DNA of 43,855 bases from Acidimicrobiaceae bacterium. GTDB taxonomy: Bacteria; Actinomycetota; Acidimicrobiia; Acidimicrobiales; Palsa-688. Shown here in pieces: positions 1 through 8,120 of the stretch; the first letter of the stretch is position 1, and each line of letters starts with the position of its first letter. The stretch is taken from the NCBI GenBank assembly GCA_030838025.1, contig JAUTXM010000392.1, positions 1-43,855 on the forward strand, in the 5' to 3' direction. The notes beneath the pieces are model-generated. The model saw only the letters and a program-made list of their open reading frames with translations, searched no databases and was not told the origin of the DNA. The translations under genes and the position numbers were made by a program.

Positions 1-1
1 C

Positions 2-442
2 TTTTATGCCGATCGAATCGCGGAACTCCAGAAGGAGTTCGGGCTGGACCGGCTGCGGGTCTGGTTGCTCGACGACCTCCGAGCCGACCCCGAGGCCACG
101 CTGGCCGATGTCCTGTCCTACCTCGGCGTCAACCAGACGTACCAGTTCGACACCGCGTCCGTGCTCAACCGGGGGAGCGCCCCCAAGAGTCAGGTCCTCC
201 AACATGCGTTACCTCGCCACCAGGCGCGACGGGCAATCACCCGAGCCGTCCCCGGGTCGCTGCTGCGCCCCGCGCGATGGCTCTGGGAGCGAACCCAACG
301 GCCGGCCGACCCCTTGCCGACCGCGGTAGCAACCAGGCTGCGCGCCCTCTACGCGGGCGACATCCGACGTCTCGAAGGGCTCATTCAACGCGACCTCTCA
401 CGCTGGATTGAGCCCCAACCACCTCGAATGAGCACCGGGTGA
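2..442 (+). CDS. Sulfotransferase, C-terminal part (5' end outside window)
   Basis: The frame is open from the first bases of the window and ends at TGA 440-442, so this is the last 146 residues of a longer protein. The visible part has the C-terminal pattern of bacterial PAPS-dependent sulfotransferases: an amphipathic stretch (YADRIAELQKEFG), then a strand and a loop leading to DPEATLADVLSYLGV, which is where these enzymes describe the penalty-domain helix before the C-terminal helices, and finally a basic Arg/Trp-rich tail. The PAPS-binding loop and the RDP motif would lie upstream and cannot be checked. It faces the minus-strand sulfotransferase at 480 tail to tail, 37 nt apart. The assignment rests on fold-like pattern and on four further sulfotransferases in the locus; a different glycan-modifying enzyme is possible. 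Confidence 0.6.
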   Translation, partial: FYADRIAELQKEFGLDRLRVWLLDDLRADPEATLADVLSYLGVNQTYQFDTASVLNRGSAPKSQVLQHALPRHQARRAITRAVPGSLLRPARWLWERTQRPADPLPTAVATRLRALYAGDIRRLEGLIQRDLSRWIEPQPPRMSTG

Positions 443-479
443 GTCCGCTGATGCAGCCGGCTCAGGCGGTGGCCTCAGG

Positions 480-1295
480 TCACCCCAGGTCGCGGAAGTT
501 GGGCCACCGTTCGATCTCGAGTTCCGGGAAGTCCGTGATCAGCCGCCGGACGTCATCCTGATAGTCCCGGCGGAGTCCGGCCCGCTCCGACGCTGACAAG
601 GTGACGGCCGGGCGTCGGAGCGCGTTGACGGTGCCCGCGATCGGGCGGGAGACGGGTCTGTCGGCTCCCAGCCCGAGAAACGCGAACGTGCGGTCGAGCA
701 TCAGTCGGGGCTGGTCGGTGCAGCGCTCGAACTGGAGCACCAGGACCTGCTCTCTCGGGAAGTACTGAAGCAGCCGCTCCAGCTGGCGGTGATAGAGGCC
801 GCGCCGAAACGCATCCTTCCATGTCTGGTCCCGGCTGTCGCCCCGGCCAATGTCGTGGCTGAGGCCCGACTCGAAGCGCGCCAACGGGTCACGGAGCATG
901 ACCAGAAGCCGGGCCTGGGGTGCCGCCTCGCGGAGCAGCTTCGGCGTCCACTCGTCGTACATGTACCGCGGCGTCCACTCGCCGCACTGCCGGCCCGGCG
1001 GGCGCCGGAAGTGCTGGTGGTAGCGGTCGATGTCGCCCGATCCGAACGGCTCGTGACCGAAGCGGTCGAAGTAGTGCAGTTCCTTCGACGTCCACCCGAG
1101 GGCGTGAACTCCCGGGTGGGCCTCGATCATTGCGTGCCACCAGGAGGTGCCGGCCCGCTGGACTCCCACCCCGACCCAGTCTGGTGGCGCCCCGGGCCAC
1201 CGTCGCGAGACGAGGGGCGGGGCGGACCGCAGGCGAAAAAGGGATCGGGCCGCTCGGCGCCGAAGCCCCTTCGTGGGCGGGGAATCCGGTCTCAG
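480..1295 (-). CDS. PAPS-dependent sulfotransferase, probable CTG start
   Basis: Predicted to move sulfate from PAPS to a sugar hydroxyl. The 5'-phosphosulfate loop is GVQRAGTSWW (residues 44-53), KELHYFD follows at 71-77, and the 3'-phosphate motif RDPLARFES is at 135-143. The first ATG/GTG/TTG in frame is GTG at 1169, but that start would cut directly into the PAPS loop. Translation upstream of it still reads as a typical sulfotransferase N-terminus: an Arg-rich helix followed by GAPPDWVGVGVQ. The only sensible start I find is CTG at 1295-1293, which forms a CTGA overlap with the stop of the upstream sugar transferase and has GAGG about six nt before it. That gives 271 residues, a normal family length. 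The gene is second in a minus-strand pair and is probably translationally coupled to the first. Function is confident; the start is an inference. Confidence 0.82.
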   Translation of the reverse strand: MRPDSPPTKGLRRRAARSLFRLRSAPPLVSRRWPGAPPDWVGVGVQRAGTSWWHAMIEAHPGVHALGWTSKELHYFDRFGHEPFGSGDIDRYHQHFRRPPGRQCGEWTPRYMYDEWTPKLLREAAPQARLLVMLRDPLARFESGLSHDIGRGDSRDQTWKDAFRRGLYHRQLERLLQYFPREQVLVLQFERCTDQPRLMLDRTFAFLGLGADRPVSRPIAGTVNALRRPAVTLSASERAGLRRDYQDDVRRLITDFPELEIERWPNFRDLG

Positions 1296-2119
1296 TAAGC
1301 GCCTCGCCGGCTGAGCACGGCCGGGATCGTGCGCAAGAGGATGCCGAGGTCTCGCAGCAGGCTCCAGCGCATGACGTAGGTGAAGTCGATCACGGCCCGC
1401 TCGGGGTACCCGACATGGCTGCGACCCCCGACCTGCCAGGCGCCGGTGATCCCGGGTCGTACCGCCAGATACGCGGGGGTGAGGGCCTCGTACCGGAGCA
1501 ACTCGTCGGGAACCACGGGACGCGGTCCGACCATGCTCATGTGGCCCATGAAGACGTTGAACAGCTGAGGGAGCTCGTCCACGCTGGCCCGGCGCAGCAC
1601 TCGACCGAACGGCGTGATCCGTGGGTCCATGGTGGCTGGCAATTTGAAGTGGTTGGCCTCGTACAGAAGAGCCAGATCACGGTCGCGTTCCAACCACCCG
1701 ACGGACCCGACTTGCATGGTCCGGAACTTCAAGACCTCGAAGAACTCGCCGTGTCGCCCGACCCGCGGTTGGCGGAAGAACACTGGCCCGTCCGACGTCA
1801 TTTTGATCGCCAGTGCGACCGCCAGGAGGACAGGAAACATGATGACGATGGCGAGGGCGCTCAGCACGATGTCGATGGCGCGCTTTACCCGGTAGCGAAT
1901 GGCCGGCAGGGTCAGAGCCAGCTCCATGCCAGGCGCCAGGCGAACGACGCCGGGATGGAACGGCACCTCGTCCAACGCATCGAGGGAGGGGACGCTGTCG
2001 GTCGTCGCCGGGCCACCTCGCGGCTGGCTGCGAACCGAACGCGGCGGCACCAAATCGAACACCCTCCCCATCGACCCTGGTAACAAGGCCTCTCCGCCCT
2101 CAGATCCCATCGCACCCAT
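1292..2119 (-). CDS. Undecaprenyl-phosphate sugar phosphotransferase (initiating enzyme)
   Basis: Membrane enzyme of the bacterial sugar transferase family (PF02397). It would place the first sugar-1-phosphate on undecaprenyl phosphate and so start repeat-unit synthesis. In the 275 residues I see a hydrophilic N-terminal 75, KRAIDI before a single membrane segment (about 84-105), then the catalytic block: GPVFFRQPRVG (111-121), KFRTM (131-135), DPRITPFGRVLRR (165-177), the DELPQL signature (181-186), and MSMVGPRP (194-201). It is the short ExoY/WcaJ-core form without the multi-spanning CoA-binding-like N-terminal domain, so it is likely a monotopic phosphoglycosyl transferase. Its stop overlaps the proposed CTG start of the downstream sulfotransferase. 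The sugar it transfers cannot be told from the sequence. Confidence 0.93.
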   Translation of the reverse strand: MGAMGSEGGEALLPGSMGRVFDLVPPRSVRSQPRGGPATTDSVPSLDALDEVPFHPGVVRLAPGMELALTLPAIRYRVKRAIDIVLSALAIVIMFPVLLAVALAIKMTSDGPVFFRQPRVGRHGEFFEVLKFRTMQVGSVGWLERDRDLALLYEANHFKLPATMDPRITPFGRVLRRASVDELPQLFNVFMGHMSMVGPRPVVPDELLRYEALTPAYLAVRPGITGAWQVGGRSHVGYPERAVIDFTYVMRWSLLRDLGILLRTIPAVLSRRGAY

Positions 2120-2237
2120 CAGGACCGCATCTCCATTGGTCGACTGGGCATACCTTCGCTGCCCTAGGTGAGCCCTTGCCGTGCCCTGGTACTCTAGCCA
2201 GCCTGAGGTCGGGTCCGCTCAGATGATATTCATTCGG

Positions 2238-3263
2238 TCATAATTCGACATTCCGCCCCGCCGCCCGGTAGGCCAGCAGCCACTTGACGAACGCCGCCAA
2301 GCCATCCTCGGCCGTCCACTGAGGCCGAAAGTCGATCATCGCGGCGAGATCAGCCACGTCCGCGTGGGTGACGGGGACGTCACCGGGTATCTCGGGACCG
2401 CGTCGGCGCACCGCGGTCTTGCGTAACAACTGCTCGAGCACCTCGATCAGATGATTGACCGTGAGATTCTCCCCATGGCCGATGTTGTACAGGCGCCACG
2501 GAGCCCGACTGGTTGCCGGATCGGGGTCGCTCGGGGACCAGGTCGCGTCGGGCAACGGCGGTATCGCCGCGATCCGGACGATACCTTCGACGATGTCATC
2601 GACATACGTGAGATCCCGTAGCGCCGAGCCGTCGCCGTTCACCGTGATCGGTGTTCCGTCGAGGATGGCTTGGGCGAAGAGAAAGTAGGCCATGTCGGGG
2701 CGGCCCCATGGTCCGTACACCGTGAAGAAGCGCAGCCCGGTGGTGGGGATCCCAAAGAGGTCGCTGTAACTGTGGGCCATCAACTCGTTGGCCCGCTTGG
2801 TCGCGGCGTACAGCGAGACGGGATGGTCGGCCGGATCGTGGACGCTGAAGGGCAACCGGCTAGTCGATCCGTACACGCTGCTCGACGAGGCGTACAGCAG
2901 GTGAGGCAGGTCGATCGCCCGGGCCGACTCCAATACCGACAAGAACCCGACGAGGTTGTCATGCACATAGGGCGCCGGGTGAGCCAGCGCGTGGCGGATG
3001 CCCGGTTGGGCGGCGAGGTGGACAATCACGTCGGGTCGCACGCTCGAGCACAGGTTTACCGTCGCCTCGAGGTCACACAGGTCGAGCTGGTGAAAGCGGA
3101 ACGCCGCGTTGTCGTCGAGGTCGGCCAGCCGGTCTCGTTTGAACGCGGGGGAGTAGTACCCGTTCAGGTTGTCGATGCCCACCGTCTCAATGCCCTGGCG
3201 CACCAATCGGTGCACCAGATGGGAGCCGACGAAGCCAGCTGCTCCTGTCACGACCCACGTCAT
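2238..3263 (-). CDS. NAD-dependent sugar epimerase, UDP-glucuronate 4-epimerase type
   Basis: Short-chain dehydrogenase/reductase of the extended NDP-sugar epimerase group, 341 residues. The NAD loop is GAAGFVGS (7-14), the catalytic serine region SSSS-VYG is at 126-132, and the YxxxK pair is Y152/K156. The stretch NLNGYYSPAFKRDRL near residue 33 and TVYGPWGRPDM (181-191) are characteristic of the UDP-glucuronate 4-epimerase (CapI-like) branch, so the likely product is UDP-galacturonate for the polymer. A GAGAGGA ribosome site precedes the ATG. It lies upstream of the initiating transferase on the same strand, 118 nt apart, and diverges from the small membrane gene and chain-length kinase. 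An uronic acid backbone would fit the neighbouring pectate-lyase-like beta-helix proteins; that link is an inference. Confidence 0.9.
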   Translation of the reverse strand: MTWVVTGAAGFVGSHLVHRLVRQGIETVGIDNLNGYYSPAFKRDRLADLDDNAAFRFHQLDLCDLEATVNLCSSVRPDVIVHLAAQPGIRHALAHPAPYVHDNLVGFLSVLESARAIDLPHLLYASSSSVYGSTSRLPFSVHDPADHPVSLYAATKRANELMAHSYSDLFGIPTTGLRFFTVYGPWGRPDMAYFLFAQAILDGTPITVNGDGSALRDLTYVDDIVEGIVRIAAIPPLPDATWSPSDPDPATSRAPWRLYNIGHGENLTVNHLIEVLEQLLRKTAVRRRGPEIPGDVPVTHADVADLAAMIDFRPQWTAEDGLAAFVKWLLAYRAAGRNVEL

Positions 3264-3414
3264 TTGCAGTCCTCTCGCGTCAGTCGGGTGCCGTCGCCGG
3301 TTGCGGGCCGTCTCAAACCGTCATCACATGTTGGATTCTGCATGCTGGCCCCATGTCCACGCTGCAGGCCCCGCCGCCCTGGGCGCTGAACGCCACCTCT
3401 GGCGATGGAAACCC

Positions 3415-3612
3415 ATGGTGTACCTTATGATTCTCCTTGTCATCGTTCTCTGGTTCGTAGTCTCGACGGTGACGGCCCTCGTCATCGGCGGGGTCATCCG
3501 CAAGGCGGGCGGCGGAGACATCGTCGCCCATGCCCCGCCGGCCGCCGGCGCGTCCTCCCCAAGAGCGGTCATCATGCGGTCCGTCGATGACCACAAGCTT
3601 GAGACCGGTTGA
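3415..3612 (+). CDS. Small single-pass membrane protein
   Basis: A 65-residue protein of unknown function. Residues 4-27 form one strongly hydrophobic helix (LMILLVIVLWFVVSTVTALV), followed by GGVIRKAGGGD and a 35-residue polar tail. I do not recognise a family. The start could also be the GTG directly after the ATG or the ATG at codon 5. A weak GGAA precedes it. It lies between the divergent epimerase and the chain-length kinase at 3748, separated from the latter by a short tandem repeat and a possible promoter. Expression with that kinase and a role in the assembly complex are possible but unproven. It is short enough that a spurious frame cannot be excluded, although the clean hydrophobic/polar division argues for a real gene. 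Confidence 0.5.
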   Translation: MVYLMILLVIVLWFVVSTVTALVIGGVIRKAGGGDIVAHAPPAAGASSPRAVIMRSVDDHKLETG

Positions 3613-3640
3613 CCGGTTGACCGGTTGGCCGGTTTGACCG
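3603..3640. repeat. 8-bp GACCGGTT tandem repeat
   Basis: Three exact head-to-tail copies of GACCGGTT followed by degenerate copies (GGCCGGTT, TGACCG). The array begins on the last codons and stop of the small membrane gene and ends about 105 nt before the chain-length kinase start. Because ACCGGT is itself a palindrome, the array presents several symmetric half-sites. It could be an operator or simply slippage-prone DNA. Confidence 0.6.
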
Positions 3641-3747
3641 CCCGTCCAAGCAGGTCCTTGCCGCCTGGACGCAAACGCGGTCGGGGTTATGCTGCTCGGG
3701 CGGCTCCGTGCGTTCGCCCCACCGTCGCAGAAGGAAGGGACTGAGGC

Positions 3748-5604
3748 GTGGACGCGGCAGAAACACAAACGATCGACATCGGACGCTACCTGCGCATCTT
3801 GTGGGCGAACGCGTGGTTGGTGGTGCTGACGATCGCGGTCCTGGCAGGCGCCGTGTATTACTGGTCCAACGGCCAGCCGAAGGTCTACCAAGCGAGTTCG
3901 CTGGTGCGGGTATTCGATCCCTCGGATCCGACCGTGTCGTCGGGCGGCGTTCACGTCGACCCGATTCGCGAAGTCGACATCCAGGTCCTGTACGCGCAGT
4001 CCCCGGAAGTCGTGGCCGAGTTCAAGCATCGGATGGGTAAGGCGGCGGCGCAGATCACCTCGACCGCCGTGTCCGGCGTGACCACCGCCGACGCCGTCAC
4101 CATCTCGGTGTCCAGTGGAAACCCGAAGCTGGCTCAGTCCGGGGCGGGCACCTATGCCCAGGTGTATGTGGACCGGCAGCGGGCGGCGCTCGCGGCCCGC
4201 TTCGGGAGCCAAGCAGCCACCTTCCGGAGTCAGGCCAAGGATCTGCAGACCCAGATCGCGGGACTCGACAAACAGATTTCGGATCTACAGCCGACCGATG
4301 CCAGCCATGTGGTGTTGCAGGGCGGACGACCGATCGTTGTCCCGGAGTCGGACCAGCTTCGCAACCTGAGCAGCCAGCGCGACGCCCTGGCCTCCAAATA
4401 TGCCGACTTGATCAACCAGGCCGCCCAAGCCGATGTCTCCAGTAGCAACCGCCAGGCAGACATCGACATCGTCCAGCCTGCAGCGCTGCCCAAGACACCT
4501 GCCTCGCCCCTCCCGCTGCGAGATGCCGCGATCGCGGCCCTCGCCGGATTGCTGGTCGGACTCGGACTGGTGGTGTTGCGTACCCGACTGCGTGAACGGG
4601 TGACCACGACGGGCGATTTGGGGGCCGCGGCGCCGGAAATGCCCTTCGTTACCGCAGTTCCGCCGAACCACTCCCGGTTCCGGCGCACGCGATCGCCAAG
4701 CCTCGACCTCATATCTTCCGCTGACGGCCGCTTGGCCGAGTCGTACCGGACGATGCGAGCCGCACTCCGCTTCTCGCAGCTGCCTGAAGATGCCATGGTG
4801 CTGCTGATTACCAGCGCTCGTGCGAGTGAGGGCAAGACGACGACTGCCGCGAACCTGGCGGTCAGCCTGGCTCAGGCGGGCGAGAAGGTCGTCGTTGTGG
4901 ATTGCGATCTGCGCCATTCCAACATCCACGAGCTCTTCCAGATCTCCAACGAACGGGGATTCAGCTCGGTCGTGACCAAAACGTGTTCCCTTCGGGAGGC
5001 AGTTCGTACCGTGAATGTTCCCGGTGGCGCGGTGGACGTGCTGCCCGCGGGTCCGCGAACGACCAACCCGGCTGAACTTCTTCTCAAGTCCGGCACGACC
5101 GAAATCCTCTCGGAGCTGAAGTCCCGCTACCGCTTTGTCATCGTCGACGGCCCACCGACGCTTCCAGTCGCCGACGCGCTCACGCTTTCTCGATCGGTCA
5201 GCGGAGTCCTGCTGGTGGTGCGAGCCGGACGAACCCGAACGGCGGCGCTCCGCCAAGCAAATCAACTCCTGCGTCAATTCGACGCTCCGCTTCAGGGGGC
5301 GGTCCTTGTCGGCGCTCACCATGAGAACACCTACGGCGGCTACTACGACTATCCGGCAAACCTCGGCCCGATGAGGAAGCGCAAGCATGTGAAGCGTCCC
5401 ACGTCGAGTCCTCCCTCGAAGCCCGCCCTCAGCCCCAGCCTGGTGACGGCCGATCACCCCTCGGTGAATGAGGAGAAGCAGTCAGGGAGTGAGGAAAAGC
5501 AGTCAGGGAGCGAGGAGACGCAGTCAGGGAGCGAGGAGACGCAGTCAGGGCACACAGACGGGCCGGACAAGCCCGTTGAGCGTCAGGATCAGGTTCGAGG
5601 ATGA
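3748..5604 (+). CDS. Polysaccharide co-polymerase fused to tyrosine autokinase (Wzz/BY-kinase)
   Basis: Controls polymer chain length and export by phosphorylation cycling at the membrane. Order along 618 residues: Wzz domain with a first membrane segment (about 23-39), an extracytoplasmic part rich in coiled coil (150-235), the PxxP-bounded second membrane segment (about 260-277), then a cytoplasmic BY-kinase with Walker A SARASEGKTTT (356-366), Walker A' VVVVDCD (381-387) and Walker B VIVDGPP (464-470). The tyrosine cluster YGGYYDY (529-535) is the likely autophosphorylation tail. After it comes an unusual Lys/Ser/Glu/Gln extension with four seven-residue SGSEE(K/T)Q repeats. GTG start with AAGGAAGG nine nt upstream. 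Its 3' end overlaps the convergent beta-helix gene. Having regulator and kinase in one chain is usual for actinobacterial and Gram-negative systems. Confidence 0.93.
   Translation: MDAAETQTIDIGRYLRILWANAWLVVLTIAVLAGAVYYWSNGQPKVYQASSLVRVFDPSDPTVSSGGVHVDPIREVDIQVLYAQSPEVVAEFKHRMGKAAAQITSTAVSGVTTADAVTISVSSGNPKLAQSGAGTYAQVYVDRQRAALAARFGSQAATFRSQAKDLQTQIAGLDKQISDLQPTDASHVVLQGGRPIVVPESDQLRNLSSQRDALASKYADLINQAAQADVSSSNRQADIDIVQPAALPKTPASPLPLRDAAIAALAGLLVGLGLVVLRTRLRERVTTTGDLGAAAPEMPFVTAVPPNHSRFRRTRSPSLDLISSADGRLAESYRTMRAALRFSQLPEDAMVLLITSARASEGKTTTAANLAVSLAQAGEKVVVVDCDLRHSNIHELFQISNERGFSSVVTKTCSLREAVRTVNVPGGAVDVLPAGPRTTNPAELLLKSGTTEILSELKSRYRFVIVDGPPTLPVADALTLSRSVSGVLLVVRAGRTRTAALRQANQLLRQFDAPLQGAVLVGAHHENTYGGYYDYPANLGPMRKRKHVKRPTSSPPSKPALSPSLVTADHPSVNEEKQSGSEEKQSGSEETQSGSEETQSGHTDGPDKPVERQDQVRG
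5470..5550. repeat. 21-bp tandem repeat, four units
   Basis: Four 21-bp units, starting at 5470, 5491, 5512 and 5533, with a GAGGA(A/G)A(A/C)GCAGTCAGGG core. On the plus strand they encode the heptad SGSEE(K/T)Q in the tail of the tyrosine kinase. On the minus strand the fourth unit contains the TGA stop (5547-5545) of the convergent beta-helix gene. Copy-number change would therefore alter the kinase tail length and could shift the end of the neighbouring gene. Confidence 0.85.
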
Positions 5605-6915
5605 CTGAAAAGTTCCCTGGCAGCTGAACGTGCCGGTCGTATAGAGAACCGACCAGGTCGCTTGGCGCGATTTGTCCTTGGCAAACGCCTGTTGGGAAAC
5701 GCCCACCGTCCACAGACCAGGGCCGGCGGGGCTGCTGTTCTGCGCGGCGTTGCCGGCGCGGACCGATACGTTGGCGATGGTTGAGTTGATGAATGCGCCC
5801 GGTGGCAGCTTGTTGGTTCCGTCGATCGACTCCACGACGCCCGCGGCGCAGCTCACCGCCTGCACGTGCGTCACCGCGACGTCATAGTTCATCTGGGCGT
5901 GCGGCGAGAATGAGACGGCTCGGTTGCAGTTCAATCCTGCGATGTCGTCGGCGCTGACACCTCGGATTTCGGACGCGAAGGTCTTGCCCTGGGAGGCATC
6001 GGTTTCGAAGCGCATCGCGGTCCCACCCTGACTGAAGATGTGCTGAAAGTGCACATTGTGGGCGGCGTTCACCTGGTTCGGGCCGTATCCCTTGGGGCCC
6101 CCGATGTTGTACCAGTTGCTCACTGTTCCGTTGTGCGGGTCGTAGAAGGCAGATCCGTTCGCCGGGGTGTCGAATCGTTCCCGGAGGCCCAATGCCGCCC
6201 GTTGGGTTTGCGGCCACCAGCCGTCTTGGGTCGTAGGTAGGCTGGCCGGCTGGGTGGCATTTTGGATCGAGAAGACGTTCTGAATAAGGAAGTCCGTGAC
6301 GTTGAGCGCCTGCACCCCCGCCTCCAGAACGCTGCCCGCGGTGTCCCCTGGATCCAGATTGAACGTGAAGTCCGAGCTCAACGACCAGCCCGGGAACACG
6401 GGGTCCGCCAGGGACTTCAACCCACCGGTTGAACTTCCGACCCCCGTCAAGGTGACGTTGGACAGCGGGGAACCGCCGGGGCCGTCCCAGACGATGAGGG
6501 CCGCCACCATGCTCGAGGTGTCGACATAGCGGCCGCCCGCCTGTTCCAGCACCGCGGCGGCGTCCACCTCGATGCGGAGATTGGAGCGAAAGGTCAGCCG
6601 GATGAGGCGGTAGGTGCCCGGAGGTACGTAGACGACGGCTTGGGGGGCGCCACTTGGACCGGACAGGTACCGCACCGACGAGGCCACGGCCGCGTCTTCG
6701 GCGCGGAGGAAGGCGGCGGTGTCGTCGCCTGTTCCATCACCGAGGGCACCGTAGGATCGTACGTCGACCGCCCCCGGCGTCGCCCCTGCGATGGCCAGCA
6801 CGGAACGCATCTGCGGGGCGGCCCATCCGGGCCGCGCCTCGGTGGTCGACAGTGCGAGGGCGCAGAACGCCACCAATGCGATGAGTTTGGGCAACAAGTG
6901 GCGGATCCTGGGCAT
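5545..6915 (-). CDS. Exported right-handed beta-helix protein, pectate-lyase-3-like (paralogue 1)
   Basis: Secreted protein with the Pectate_lyase_3/GH28-like signature DVRSYGALGDGTGDDTAAF shortly after the signal peptide, a strand rich in VVYVPPGTYRL, and repeated beta-helix turns. ATG 6915 is chosen because it opens an ideal Sec signal (RIRH, then LLPKLIALVAFCALALS, with a cleavage site near WAAP). A TTG at 7041 forms a TTGA overlap with the upstream glycosyltransferase stop and would add 42 residues, so it remains an alternative start. Motifs shared with the two paralogues at 11011 and 19318 include FSIQNAT, DPHNGT, NWYNI, YGPNQVN and NCNRAVSF. Known members cleave, epimerise or bind acidic polysaccharides. 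No catalytic residues can be assigned by eye, so the activity is undetermined; a role on the polymer of this locus is inferred. Confidence 0.88.
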   Translation of the reverse strand: MPRIRHLLPKLIALVAFCALALSTTEARPGWAAPQMRSVLAIAGATPGAVDVRSYGALGDGTGDDTAAFLRAEDAAVASSVRYLSGPSGAPQAVVYVPPGTYRLIRLTFRSNLRIEVDAAAVLEQAGGRYVDTSSMVAALIVWDGPGGSPLSNVTLTGVGSSTGGLKSLADPVFPGWSLSSDFTFNLDPGDTAGSVLEAGVQALNVTDFLIQNVFSIQNATQPASLPTTQDGWWPQTQRAALGLRERFDTPANGSAFYDPHNGTVSNWYNIGGPKGYGPNQVNAAHNVHFQHIFSQGGTAMRFETDASQGKTFASEIRGVSADDIAGLNCNRAVSFSPHAQMNYDVAVTHVQAVSCAAGVVESIDGTNKLPPGAFINSTIANVSVRAGNAAQNSSPAGPGLWTVGVSQQAFAKDKSRQATWSVLYTTGTFSCQGTFQSSSNLILTLNGLVRPVCVP

Positions 6916-7037
6916 CCGGGGCGAAACGTGACATCGCAGGCAGGACAGCCGGCGGGCGAGGGGTCCGAGGTGATTCACGAACTCCGGATCGGCGCCGCAG
7001 GAAATGCTCCTGAGCGGTTTCTGACTTTTCCGGCCCG

Positions 7038-8120
7038 TCAACCGTTCGCAGAAAGGAGATCGAGGTAGCGCTCGGTCACTTCGGCCAAGTCGTACCGAGC
7101 GCAGGCTTCCGAGCGCGGTTGGGCTCGCTCGGTCACGGCGTCGGTCAAGGCGCCGGCGAGCGCAGCGACGTCGCCGACGGGAACGAGCCGACCCCAGCGG
7201 CCGTCCTCGAGGATCTCCCGGGGCCCGGAGTGGCAGTCGGTGGCGACGATCGACAGGTCAAAGGGCAGCGCCTCGATGAGGACCGTCGGCAGGCCCTCCC
7301 AACGAGAAGACAGGGCGAGCGTGTCCGCGGCCCGGAAGTAGGGAAACGGATTGGACACGAAGCCGGGAAGATCCACCCGATCCGCGAGTTTCAGCTCGGT
7401 CACCAGTCGCTCCAGCATGGGGCGACGTTCTCCTTCACCGAGAATGATCAGCCGGCACTCGGGCATCAAGGCGATCGCCCGGATGAGCGTCTCGAAGTCC
7501 TTCTGCTCGACGAGACGCCCGATCGCAAGCACGACGGGCGCTTCCTTCTGAAGCAACCAAGGATGTTCCAGCGTCTCATGACTGGCGGCCAGGAGGTTGT
7601 CGAAGATCACCGGGTTGTACACCACCTCGATTCGGCTCCTCGGATAACCGGTGGTGGATGCCAGATCGTCGGCGACGCCGCGGGACACGGCGACCACCCG
7701 ATCCGCGAGGGGCAAGGCGAAATGGAGTAATACCGGCATGCCCCGGTCGCGCCGGGCCACCTTGTGTCGCGCCGAGGTCGACAGGTGGTTGTGGTGTGTG
7801 ATGACGACAGGCGTCCGGGGCCGAGTCAGTCGTCCGGCGGCGATGCTGACCAGATTGGTGTGGTTGAGACAGGACAGGACGACATCGGGCCGCGCTCGCC
7901 GGAGATAGCGGACGAGCGGAGGGAGCATCAAGGCAACCCGCGAGACGTCGAGCGCGATCAGCCGGGCTCCGTCCGGTACGTCGGAACGCAACGGACCGTC
8001 GCCGTGGGCCGCGACAATGTCCACCGTCACGCCGCGAGACAACAAGCCGCTGGCGACATCGAGGAAGACTCGCTGGGCGCCCCCGCCGGCCAGGCTGGGT
8101 AGAACCATCGCGACTTTCAC
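7038..8120 (-). CDS. GT4-family glycosyltransferase
   Basis: Cytoplasmic GT-B enzyme of 360 residues that would add a sugar to the lipid-linked repeat unit. The N-terminal strand VKVAMVLPSLAGGGAQR is typical of GT4. The C-terminal donor domain shows GRLVEQKDFETLIRA, IILGEGERR, and the E-x7-E region EGLPTVLIEALPFD. GTG 8120 is chosen because it overlaps the stop of the upstream flippase gene as GTGA and because translation further upstream is only an out-of-frame reading of that gene. Donor and acceptor are unknown. It is probably translationally coupled to the flippase. Confidence 0.9.
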   Translation of the reverse strand: MKVAMVLPSLAGGGAQRVFLDVASGLLSRGVTVDIVAAHGDGPLRSDVPDGARLIALDVSRVALMLPPLVRYLRRARPDVVLSCLNHTNLVSIAAGRLTRPRTPVVITHHNHLSTSARHKVARRDRGMPVLLHFALPLADRVVAVSRGVADDLASTTGYPRSRIEVVYNPVIFDNLLAASHETLEHPWLLQKEAPVVLAIGRLVEQKDFETLIRAIALMPECRLIILGEGERRPMLERLVTELKLADRVDLPGFVSNPFPYFRAADTLALSSRWEGLPTVLIEALPFDLSIVATDCHSGPREILEDGRWGRLVPVGDVAALAGALTDAVTERAQPRSEACARYDLAEVTERYLDLLSANG

